NCBI GenBank assembly: GCA_018398805.1
Contig: JAGFBZ010000373.1
Coordinates: 62,001-126,000, forward strand
Reading direction: 5' to 3'
Source: Hirundichthys speculiger
Taxonomy: Eukaryota; Chordata; Actinopteri; Beloniformes; Exocoetidae
DNA: 64,000 nucleotides
In this document: positions 1-10,600 of the stretch, piece after piece
Layout: every line of letters starts with the position of its first letter
Position numbering within the stretch: the first letter of the stretch is position 1
Notes under the pieces: model-generated
Database searches by the model: none
What the model was told of the DNA's origin: nothing
Seen by the model: only the letters and a program-made list of their open reading frames with translations
Program-made: the position numbers and the translations under genes

Positions 1-570
1 AAGGCACAATATAAACTCCTCAGTGAGGTTATGAAGAACCCATGAGAGAAAAAGACGAAAGGGCTGGAACGAGCGAACATCCCTGTTCGTGTACACCAAA
101 CATTAAGTTCTTGAAAAGGCAGGAATCTGCTGCAGACTGGTACCGCCTCAAATTTGCCAAAGAGCACTGTGGTGATGCTCATGGGAAAATATTCTGTGGA
201 TTGATGAAACCAAAGCTGAGTTCTTCTCAGAAGAACACCATGTGACATCACCATGCTGACCACAGACATACTGGATCATTAAGGACTGATCAATAGTTCC
301 TCCTGAACATTGTGCTGGTCTGATCGAGACCAAAAGAACTTGCTTAAAGTCATGGCTATGAAGGAGGCAACACTGGCCATTATCTCCAAGGGTTCACTTA
401 CTTTTCCATCCAGCACTGTGAATATTTAATTCATGTGTTTGTTCAATAAAGACTTGAGAAATTATAATTTTCTTTGCGTTATCATCCTAATTGCATTGTG
501 TTGGTCTGTTTTGTAACCTTGCTAAAGATACATAAAATCAGTTTTCAGTGACTTTTTCTTGCCACTATAT
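1..570 (+). mobile_element. Degraded Tc1-like transposon, right part
   Basis: Only the right-hand part lies in the window. Near 130-230 a broken translation resembles Tc1 transposase (LKFAKEH..DAHGKI followed by a damaged DETK-like stretch), with stops and deletions. The 3' part (285-330, GTTCCTCCTGAACATTGTGC) is nearly repeated in the element ending near 52500, and both end in a similar terminal motif (CTTTTTCTTGCCACTATA here). It is therefore an old copy of the same family and cannot be active. The left end is outside the window. Confidence 0.6.
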
Positions 571-578
571 ATAATATA

Positions 579-1698
579 TTGCCAGAAGTATTTGCTCACT
601 TATCCAAATGATCAGAATCAGATGTTCCAATCACTTCCATGGCCACAGGTGTATTAAATTAAGCACAGAGACATGCAGACTGTTTCTACAAACATTAGTG
701 AAAGAATGGGTCACTCTCAGGAGCTCAGTGAATTCCAGCGTGGAACTGTGATAGGATGATACCTGTGAAACAAATCCAGTTGTGAAATTTCCTCTCTCCT
801 AAATATTCCACAGTCAGCTGTCAGCTGTATTATAAGGAAATGGAAGTGTTTGGGAACGACAGCAACTCAGCCATGAAGTGGAAGGACACGTAAACTGAGG
901 GAGCGGAGTCAGAGGATGCTGAGCGCCAACTTTCTGCAGTCAATCACTACAGACCTCCAAACTTCATGTGGCCTTCAGATTATCTCAACAACAGTGCAGA
1001 GAGCTTCATGAATGGGTTTCCATGGTGGAGCAGCTGCATCCAAGCCAGACATCACCAAGTGCAATGCAAAGGGTCAGATGCAGTGGTGTAAAGCAGCCAC
1101 TGGAAGAGTCTGGGTTTAGTGGTTGCCAGGAGAACTGTACTGGTCTGACTGCATTGATCCAAGTGTAAAGTTTGGTGGAGGGGGGATTATGGTGTGGGGT
1201 TGTTTTTCAGGAGCTGGGCTTGGTCCCTTAGTTCCAGTGAAAGGAACTCTGAATGCTTCAGCAGACCAAGACATTTTGGACAATTCCATGCTCCCAACTT
1301 TGTGGGAACAGTTTGGAGCTGGTCCCTTCCTCTTCCAACATGACTGTGCACCAGTGCACAAAGCAAGGTCCATAAAGACATGGATGGAAGAGTCTGGTGT
1401 GGATGAACTTAACTGGCCTGCACAGAGTCCTGACCTCAACTCGATAGAACAGCTTTAGGATGAATTAGAGCAGAGACTGAGAACCAGACCTTCTGGTCCA
1501 ACATCAGTGTTTGACCTCACTAATGTTCTTCTGGAAGAATGGTCAAAAATCCCTGTAAACACACTCCTAAACCTTGTGGAGAGCCTTCCCAGAACAGTTG
1601 AAGCTGTTCTAGCTGCAAAGAATGGGCCCACGATTAGGAATGGGATGTTACTAAAGCTCATATGTGAGTCAAGGCAGGTGAGCCAATGCTTTTGGCAA
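579..1698 (+). mobile_element. Near full-length Tc1/mariner element with TIRs and TA target duplication
   Basis: The left terminal repeat starts at 579 (TTGCCAGAAGTATTTGCTCA) and the right end at 1698 is its imperfect inverse (GAGCCAATGCTTTTGGCAA). TA dinucleotides flank both ends (577-578 and 1699-1700), the Tc1/mariner hallmark. The 1120-bp interior keeps a recognisable transposase frame over about 1123-1455 but is decayed upstream. It sits 8-9 bp beyond the end of another Tc1-like element. Confidence 0.88.
1123..1458 (+). pseudogene. Tc1-like transposase, C-terminal catalytic half, broken
   Basis: The open frame encodes the DDE catalytic region of a Tc1-like transposase: the glycine-rich [15 protein letters not shown] motif, then [11 protein letters not shown] with the second catalytic Asp, then [14 protein letters not shown], where a DLNPIE-type motif is expected. 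A TAG at 1456-1458 stops the frame where a family member would normally read LWDEL. The N-terminal helix-turn-helix part upstream (about 690-1100) is visible only in fragments with frame breaks. No functional transposase can be made from this copy. Confidence 0.85.
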
Positions 1699-2469
1699 TA
1701 AAGTGTATGTTGCAAACCTTGGAGCACAAGTGTTATATTCTATGCCTCTGCTTGTCTCAGAGTAAGATGTTTGGGTTAATGGCCAACCTGTTTTGTTCAC
1801 TGTTGGTTACTGAGTACCCTGAACAGTTAGACAAGTCTCGTGATGGCATTCACTGCCGTCTTTTTTTTTTTTTTTAATCCAGATGGTATCGAAGTCCTCC
1901 TCAGTTCCAGGAGTAGGTAGTGAATTAGGGCACGTATGTATAAATTTCAAAATATACATACATGACACATCTGTATAGAGACCCTTATGGGGGTCTGCCT
2001 CCTATTTTGGGAACCAAGAAAGGTATCTAAAGGACTTAAAGGCAGCTCCCTTTGTGGCTGCAACAGTATAAGACATAACACTTTAAGATATAATAATCTA
2101 AGCAGATCTTACATTGAAATATATTAAAGGTCAGGACTTTAACTTGTCATGGAGCATATTGATATTAATGCATTAGTATTCATTTCTAACTAAAAGCATA
2201 CAGTGAACCTGGTAAAAATGCGGGGAGCCAATGACAGTAGTGTTTTCCCTCTCTGTGGTGCACTGTGGCGTGTCGACTGTCACTCAGTAAATAATTACTA
2301 CTGCTTAAACGCTTTCTCTTACACAAGGGGGTCGTAAAGCCAGCTTGTGCCACAAATGGGCTTTTTAAAACAAATTTATGCCTCTTGAAGGACCCCACTG
2401 GAGCACGACAAACCAAAACGTCAACAGGTGCGACCTGGTGACAGGATCAATCAGTCTTGATATCATTAC

Positions 2470-2542
2470 CTTGGAGCTGGCAGTAATAACGGCGAAACAT
2501 GGCAACGTACAGAGGAGGAGATACGCCAGTGCTGTCGGTCTC
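2470..2542 (-). CDS. tmem236: tmem236 coding exon 2
   Basis: The acceptor TTTTTCAG precedes 2542 and donor GTAATG follows 2470. 73 bp. It completes the Trp codon and encodes a hydrophobic 24-residue segment (RPTALAYLLLCTLPCFAVIT...). It is too short to stand out as an open frame and was found by splice phase. Confidence 0.85.
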
Positions 2543-3298
2543 CTGAAAAATGAAAAAGTTAACCTTTAATAATCACAGTCCATTTTGGAAGAAATACTGA
2601 TGCTTTTCTCAAAATGTATACTGCATTTCAGTCATTAACAAGCTTTTAAGAGCAAGTTTATATATAATTAACTACAGCAATACACTGCAGTGGCAAATAT
2701 TACACTTTAAACTCCACTACATTCATCATCCTTCTATCTATACATGATAGTGGTTCAAATGAAGCACGGCCATGCAGTGATTGATGAACTGAGGGGCTGT
2801 GTGGGATATCAGTAAATGTTAATAACATTGACAGTAGCAGACACTCAAAGATTATAAAAAAAAAATCATGTCTAATCTTTGAAAAATATTGTATAGCTAC
2901 TTGACTATGTTTGACTTACATTTGTTCTGTTATTCCACCATTGTTGCAGTATAGTTACTTTTACTGATAGCTTTTGTCATCGTTTCTCTCATCTGAGACT
3001 CTTTGAAACACTTTATGCAGCTCACGTAGACGCAGCGACATTGAACTCACCACTGTGTGATCTCTCTGATGAACCTCCGCTCCTTCAGGATCATGTACTT
3101 CAGAGGAACCCACACCAGCAGGGTCGCAGAGGTCACGTAGGCGATGGAGACCGCCACCACGAGCCAGTACGCCGTTGTTCCTTTTAAGTCCTGTATGATT
3201 CTGGCAAATCTCTCCATGATTATAAAGATGGGGATGATGAGAGCTGCGAACTGCAGGCCCTCATACAGGACAAGTTTGACCGTCTTCCCTGAGACCAT
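2470..3298 (-). CDS. tmem236: tmem236 (transmembrane protein 236), first two coding exons; partial
   Basis: Two joined minus-strand exons fit the N-terminal half of TMEM236, a small multipass membrane protein of poorly known function. Exon 1 is 3298-3051 and starts MVSGKTVKL; its ATG has a strong context (accATGG). It encodes two hydrophobic segments, one around LQFAALIIPIFIIMERF and one around YWLVVAVSIAYVTSATLLVW. Exon 2 (2542-2470) joins in phase through a split Trp codon and reads RPTALAYLLLCTLPCFAVIT, a third membrane segment. Both exons have standard splice sites. The remaining exons were not found in 1-2469, which is largely transposon, so the gene continues off the left edge. In human STAM and TMEM236 are neighbours in this order and orientation, which supports the call. 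An upstream in-frame ATG at 3400 would add 34 residues but has no family support. Confidence 0.9.
3051..3298 (-). CDS. tmem236: tmem236 coding exon 1
   Basis: Start codon at 3298-3296; donor GTGAGT follows position 3051. 248 bp, ending two bases into a Trp codon. Encodes about residues 1-82 with two hydrophobic segments. Confidence 0.9.
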
Positions 3299-4350
3299 GG
3301 TCACTGAACACCGGAGGCTGTGCTGAACTTGGAGAGTCAGACTTTGACAATCATCTCCCACAAAGTGAGTCAGTGGGGCAGCTGGACTCTGCACAGTCAC
3401 ACTGCTTACACTGCACTGGAGGCTGTATTGTTTTATTGCTGAGGCAATGAAGTGGTCACGCTCATCTTTTTATGGCCAGAGGAAGAGGAGAACTCCAATC
3501 CCGTAACTTTCAGGAAGATCATTTCACAAAGAATAAAGAGTATGTGCTGAAAACTGCCACTTACACGCAGATTATGACTGTTTCACAGATGAGGGACAAT
3601 ATACATGAAAAGCAACTTTTATGTATATATGCTGATGTCAAGGCAGCGACAAAAAAAAGTGAAATCTTAAAAGCAGTTCTTTAAAAAAAAAAACAACAAA
3701 TAACACACTATTAAAAATGAGCTCAATGTCTACCATATAAACCCATCCAACTACAGCAATGGCACTGTATTAACATAAGCACAGAGTGCCACCTAGTGGC
3801 AAGAAGGACAGATTTTTAAAGCTTCTGAAAATTATACTTGCAGGGTATTATACATTATTAACAAATTAGGAAATATTTTTACAAATATTTCAAAAATGGC
3901 TCATCAAAGTTTGAGGATGTGTTTTTGTTAACCTTTTAAAGGAAACACTGTTTTGGCTTATTTCTGTAGTTTAAAATTAGGTTCATTTTTTTTATCACTA
4001 AGTCTGGACAGTAGTACATCTGCCATCGTTTTAACTCAGATCAGTTGCTGTACATCTAAAAGTTAACGGTTTTTCCATTTTTTTTTCCAATTTAGCGCTC
4101 TGCAGGGTGCTCAGGTTAAATTCTTGGCCATTACTCGATGTCCCTCTCCTTTCCCTCCTCCTCCTCACCGTGTTCCATATAAAAATGCAACCAGATAAGC
4201 AAATGCCTGTAAATAAATGTGTGCCTGTTAAATGGTCTTCCACTTGTAAAACAGATTATACCATGAAACATTACAGCGACTGATTTGGCTACAAAACATA
4301 AAAATGAAGCAGAGCAAAAGCCAAAAATTATTCTGTACATTTGGCCTGGT

Positions 4351-4356
4351 TTTATT
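4351..4356 (-). terminator. Candidate poly(A) signal for stam
   Basis: AATAAA on the minus strand about 3.05 kb below the stam stop codon. It is a consensus hexamer, but such hexamers are common in AT-rich DNA. Confidence 0.25.
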
Positions 4357-6015
4357 GTGACTACCAATTAATAAGTATGGTTAAAAGAATACATAGAAAC
4401 AGCAGGGTACAAGTTCAGACAGAACCTTTTCACAACAACGTTGATTCAAAAACTTAAAAAGAAGCAGCATCTTCCATCCTGTACAAAAAGAAAAGATTTA
4501 CAACAGGGCTGCAGTCCAACGTGATGAAGAAACATGACGGATCATGTGTGATGATAAACTGGCTCCTTGTCACATGGTCCCAGAATAGCTGCTAGTTTGA
4601 CATTTTTTAACCCTCTTTGAATGAATAGATGAAGATTATTTTGCTCTTTTAAACTCAAGGCAGCAACATACTGATTTGTAGTCTTAGAATCGACCGATGC
4701 TTCAATCATCTTCTGAAGGATTCAGGCTTCCAAGTACTGTGCTTGAGTTGAGTGTTTTATTTTCTTAAGGCAGCAAGAAGTAACAAAATTAAAAGAAAAA
4801 TCGAGCGGGAAATTTAACGGACACATATTTGCCAAATGGGCACAGAAATTTGCCCCACCTGCAAATTGTACTTTAGCAGTGTTAAAATAAAAGAAAAAAA
4901 AATTCTTCATGTAGCTTCATTAAATATTATATTCAAAAGATTTGTTTTATTTTAAATCAGCTTCTTGCAGTTCAGTCAGTTTTTGCAAAGACATAATTTT
5001 CCCCCCAAAGACTCAGAAGAAGTAGAAGCCATGTGAAGTACTCATAACCAAGAATGAATCTTAGTGTAGCACGGTAGCATCTGATGACGACACGTCAGTC
5101 TGGGGAGACGTTGGTCAAGAGTTGTTCACAGATCCCGACTTAAAGCTGCCCTCAGTCGTCCCCAACATTATTCAGTTCTGCGGCAGGTACAACATGTCTT
5201 AATGTTGACACAGCTTCGGGAAATGAGGATTAAAATACATGAGGTTGGGGTTCAGTCAGTTCTCACATTACCATTTAAACTTACAGTACGAGAAGATGCA
5301 TCAAACACAGAGAAACGTCCTATTCCTCATGTGAATGATTTAAATATACAACTAAGTTAAGAGAATATCACGTATCCTGCTCTATTCTGAGTACACACAT
5401 CCTGAAAAGCTTCTCCTTTTAAAAGATTATAACAATAATCAAAATATAAATTAAAATACGCTACCAAAAAACAAGCAAAAAAACAAAAACAATTCTTTTT
5501 TTTTTTTTTTTGACACCGACTAGAAAGATATTTCAAAGACAGTGGGGATGAGAGAGTTTTCCCCGTTGTAGCCAAGTCAGTGGTCCAAGTACGTTAGTGC
5601 AGCTCTGATGGAGAACAGTTCTGGGGTCAGCTTCAAGGGCTGACACAAACGCCCAGGGCTATGCTAACGTACGGCCCACGGCTTCGCTGCTACTTCCTTA
5701 CAGTATGTACAAGAGTGATGTGCATGCTTCAGTTCGTCTTGTTTCTTTTCCCTCCAGAAAAACAAAGTGACTGCAGTTTTCAATACATCTAAAAATTAAC
5801 AATGTAGCAGTAGCAATATTTTCACCTTAGCTAAAAGTCCTTATTCTGCTTTAAATTACAAAAAAGAAGAAAAAAAAAAGATAAGAAAAGTAATTGCAAA
5901 CAAATACGTTCTTTGTGTGGTTCATTTTAGAGGATGAACAAGTTGAGGCAAACGTGATTCGTTTATGGGAGGATGGAGTTGTGCAACTGAGGAGGTGTGA
6001 AGCAACTAATGCAGC

Positions 6016-6034
6016 TGTGTGTGTGTGTGTGTGT
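6016..6034. repeat. (TG)n microsatellite
   Basis: Uninterrupted TG dinucleotide repeat of about 9-10 units. Confidence 0.9.
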
Positions 6035-7402
6035 CCACTGATACACACTTGCCTGTAGTGTGTATTACCTGTTTAGCTTTAGAGTATTATGTAAGAACGC
6101 CTCCGTCTATTTCACACTTGATCAAATACTAATTAAATATGTGTTATGTAGTAGCTACAGTTACACTTGTTCACTCAAAGTAATTTGGTAAAGCTGTTCT
6201 TTCTTTTTTTAATTTTTTTCAAACAGGCCTGACGTTTCTAGATTATTTTCAAGGAAATTACTGGTAAGAACTTTGAGATTTGGTACCAATCGTCGACTAA
6301 TCATATACTGTGCACATACATGCAGCTAAATGAACTCTAGTTAGGAATGTGTCTACATGGAGAATGAGATGCAGTAAGGTAAAAATACATATTACATGCA
6401 TTCAATTTAAAATAAAAGTTGACTATCAGAAGTTTGTTTAGTACCGAATCATGTAGCTCTTCCCTGGAATTTTTAGAGTAAATTATTTAAACAATAACAG
6501 AGCCATAAAAAACAAATTTTACCAAAAATGTTTCAATATATTAAAAAGTTAATAATACTCATCAGAGCTACTGGCAGATCTAGGTTTGGAAGTGGTCAGG
6601 CTTGAATGTTGACCAACACCTGCACTGGTCAAAATGAAAACTGGTCTCTATCAAGATTTGAGCCAGTGAACACATGGATGAGAGGAGTGAAAACATTATT
6701 AATCAAAATGTTGTCTAAATCAAGACTATGTGGCATGTATTCCAGTAAAAAGCTTGTGAACACATTGAAAGCTGAGTGAGATGAAACTGTATATCAAATG
6801 TACCAATTAACGATACGATCATGACCACCTGATCACTGCCAAAACAGTTCTGATGCATCAATCAGGGTGCAGCCAAAAAGAAAAAGGAAAAACCAAATCT
6901 AAGGGTATCTGGATACTAGGATGTTGGCCATAGATCCTGTAGACCCCGTGGGCTGTCGATGAGGGTCTCTGTGGGTTGGGCTAGCTTCCCAGAAGAGTCC
7001 TCCAATTGTATCTAGGGAGTTTGACGAGCTGGTGAACACCTCAGACTCTTTGATTATCTTCTTGGAAATCATCCATTTAGTTTTTTTGGGGGGGCGACTC
7101 CCCTGATGCTGAGGAGGCTGCTACTGAAGAGGAGTGCTGCTGCCTCTGTGATTTGAATGTTATAGCTGATTAGAGTATATCTAAAATCCAAAGTGCAGCA
7201 AATGCCAGTGTTCCTCTACTAATGTTTGCATCCTTAAACCACCTGGTGTGTCATGAAAAAAAAAAAAATTAAAAAAAAAATTTAATAAAAAGGGGGAAAA
7301 AACAAATCTACAAGAACTTTTTAAAATCAAGTCTGGTGCATGTTTGTGTGTTAGTATACCATAATACTGTACGCATGAGGATAAACGTGAGTTAAGGGAG
7401 CC

Positions 7403-7634
7403 CTATAACAAAGCTTTCTCTGAGTAGAGAGCCTGTGGGGCCTCTGAGGCAGGTGCTATGCTCGTGCTGGAGGGGGTGCTGTAGTTTGCCGTCTGCGTCA
7501 TGCCTGCAGGAGTCGTGCATGGTGCCGGGCCCGTGGCGCTGGCAGGGTTCGGATAGGACTGAACATCTGGTGGGGCCATACCACCTGGAGCTGCAGTGTA
7601 AACTGGCTGCTGGCCCATGTACATATGGACGTCA
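7403..7634 (-). CDS. stam: stam exon 14, C-terminus and stop
   Basis: Encodes [18 protein letters not shown] through to [13 protein letters not shown] and a stop. The last residues match the STAM1 C-terminal signature. Acceptor CTGCACAG. Confidence 0.94.
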
Positions 7635-10600
7635 CTGTGCAGAAAATGGAGAAAAGTACTGACTACATTGAAACCGACTCATAAACAGAATTTTAAATGA
7701 AAGGGGGTGTTCAGATTAGCCATTTATTAACAAGGCTGGAGACACAACAAGAACACCGCCTGTTAAAATGACAGCATTCTCTTACTCAAACTAAGACCAA
7801 TGTTGTATAAATGGTTTTTATTGTGTACATACTGAATTAATAATAGATGCCAATTTAATAATCAAAGGTATTTTCAGCAAATATATCAGAAAAGTTTAAT
7901 TATCATATTCAAGTGTGGTGCGACTGACACATTGGTGTCCTGAGAAACAATTACTTTTAAAATACAAATGAGAGCGCAATGATCTTTAACCCTCTTTTTA
8001 GAACTGAAAGCGAGAAGAAAAAAAGTACAACTGACAAAAACGGTTTGAAAACAGGTGGTTGTTGGAATCGATAGGGAGAAAAGAAAAGTGTGATGGTGAC
8101 AGGTGATGGCGCTCTCGTTTACAGAAGTTGATTTCTCAGTTACAGATTGTGAGTTTTCCTTCTCCGGTTCAGGGCTTTGCTTCTCTGATTTTGGATTTTG
8201 ATTCATAATATAAAGTATATGGTGTTGAAATGATGCCATATGAAAGGCATCTCTAATTTTTCAATCATTAAATAATTTACTTAATCTAGACACATGAGCC
8301 TTAAAATTAGAACACATAAAATCATGTGCAAAATGGTGTAACCCACAGCCTTTGACAATAGCAGCTTTGACAGAATCAGAAAGGAAACAGGTTTAAATGG
8401 ACCACAATGACTAGCTGAACTCACCTGGGAGCTGGCTGAGCAGGTATAGGTGCTCCAGCAGGAAGCTGCTCCATAGGAACAGTATAACCTTGCACCCCCG
8501 TACTGCTCATGGCATATGAACCTGACGCAGGCTGACCAGGGTAGACCTGCAGTAATAAACATGCAAATACGAAACACACAAGACTTCATGAGCTGCTGAG
8601 TCCTCTTACTGAATATTATATTTTATAATAATTATATTGTCCATATTTCCACATGTCAGAGTCAGTACGATTTATGAGAAAACATAAGCAGTGCCAAAAA
8701 CTAGTAATTGCAGTGTAATTTGGCAGGTGGCAATATATTCCCAAATAGGATTGAAAATATTTAACATTTCAAAGTCACATTCATGAGTCGCCCTCACCTG
8801 CTGTGTGGCGCTGGCAGGCTGTTGCATGTAGTACTGTTGGCTCTGCAGCTTGGCATACATAGGCATAAACTGGATCTTCATTCATGAGCTTTGCATACAA
8901 AGACAAAGCTTCCATCACCTTCACGTTCAGCTCTGACAGTTCAGAGTGTTTCCTGGGGATACAGCAGATGAAAAAATTAGAATCTCTTCAAAACATATTC
9001 ATATTATTGGAGGGAAAAAAAAAAGAAAATCACATCTACACAGTATACCTGTCTATGTCTTCCAGTTTCTGGTCAATGAGTGGTCCCATCTGATTACAGG
9101 CACCTGAAAAAAATATTGGTTTAATCTCAAGATATCTTGCTAAAGAAAAAAAAAAAAGCTAGATAAGTCAGTTTACCTTCGAGCTGTAGTAACTCAACGC
9201 TGTCTGACTGGTTGTCCGTTGGATCTGCACTTTGAATCATTTGCAATAGTTGGTCCATTTTGTCCTGAAAGGTTAAAGCAAAGGTGAGGTATGCGTGATG
9301 AAAAAATTTTACAACATTCAGAGAGGATTTGTGCATTTAGGTGTTGCTCTAAAAATAACAAACTTTATGTTTGTTTATGAGCAGATAACCTTGAAATGTT
9401 TACCAGAACAAAAATCAAAAAACATTAACTGTTGATGATACTCTGATATCATCAGTAGGCAAAAACAGAACAGTTTAAAAAAACAAACAAAAAAAAAAGT
9501 GCAGACAGAAGGGAACCCACCTCATCTATAAAAACAGGCTCCTGCTCAGGCTCAATGGTTTCCACCTGGATGTCCTCACTGAACTGTACCGTCTTCTTCT
9601 CTGTCTTCACTATGAATGTCCAAGACACATCCAAAATGTCAGTAATTTAAGACAAAAAAAAAAAAAAAAAAAAAAAAACACATTGCAAAAGGTCAACACA
9701 TCATCAACAAATACATCAGGTCAAACTTTTCAAATTTCTTCTATTACCAAAACTGAAGGAGGTAATAGAAGTACACGGTCTGTGGTTTTGAAAATAGCCT
9801 ATGAGCTGGCATGTCTTTTGACCACTAAGTGCCCTCTTACAACAGTAATCCCTTATTTTTCACGGTTAATGGGGACCAGCGCCCCCCTGCGACAATCAAA
9901 ATTCACGAACTGGAGCTGGAGCCCCCCGAGCCTCAATAATGTGTTTAAAATATGTTTAAAAACTGCAAAAAAGTAGCGAGGCACTGCAGCGAAACAAGGC
10001 AAAGGCTCAACTGTGGTCTTTCTGTTACCTTCACAGCCTCTGGTCTCTGAACAGTAGTAAAGAAACTGCTGGTATTGTGCTATTTTTGGCTCGTAATTAG
10101 CGGGTAACACGCTAACAACAACAAAACAAATAGTCCGGTTTTCTCTGCATGGAATGAGCACTTTATTCTGGCACTGCAGGAACTTGTAATATCACACAGG
10201 TTGTATTGTTCGGCTCCTGTCGGTTAACAGAGAATGTAAATCTATACACGCTGGGCTGCTGTTTATGCTCACTCCACTTTTCATCTAACCCCTTTTTCTT
10301 CTGCCGTCCCACGACACACACACTCCATTACCCATAAGGCCACTCCATTACCCATAAGGCCACCTTCTTAAAGGGGCCAGGCTGGCTCACAACATTTCTT
10401 TGCTGTGAGAGAACGTGCACAACATCCTGTGATGCTTCTGTGATTTTTTTCTTGACTTTTTATTATATTATATATTTCTGAAAAATCTGTGAATAACTAA
10501 AACCACAAAACTTAAAGCGCAAATTGGCGAGGGATCACTGTACTTCTTTAGGGTCAAATGTAACAACAGGCCCCAAGTCTTCCTCCTTACAAGTCTGTTT

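Larger units (their letters stand above)
3299..7402 (-). other. Intergenic stretch and candidate stam 3' UTR
   Basis: No coding exon was recognised. The stretch is AT-rich with A/T runs and a (TG)n tract at about 6016-6034. A minus-strand AATAAA (TTTATT at 4351-4356) could end a stam 3' UTR of about 3 kb. This is inferred, and no cDNA evidence is available here. The part from about 3300 to 4320 would contain the tmem236 promoter and 5' UTR. Confidence 0.35.

Noticed and set aside
1116..1439. Open frames on the minus strand opposite the Tc1 transposase
   Set aside because: They are shadows of the conserved transposase reading on the plus strand.
2186..2416. Minus-strand frame as a further tmem236 exon
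   Set aside because: It does not resemble TMEM236 and has no suitable acceptor in phase with exon 2.
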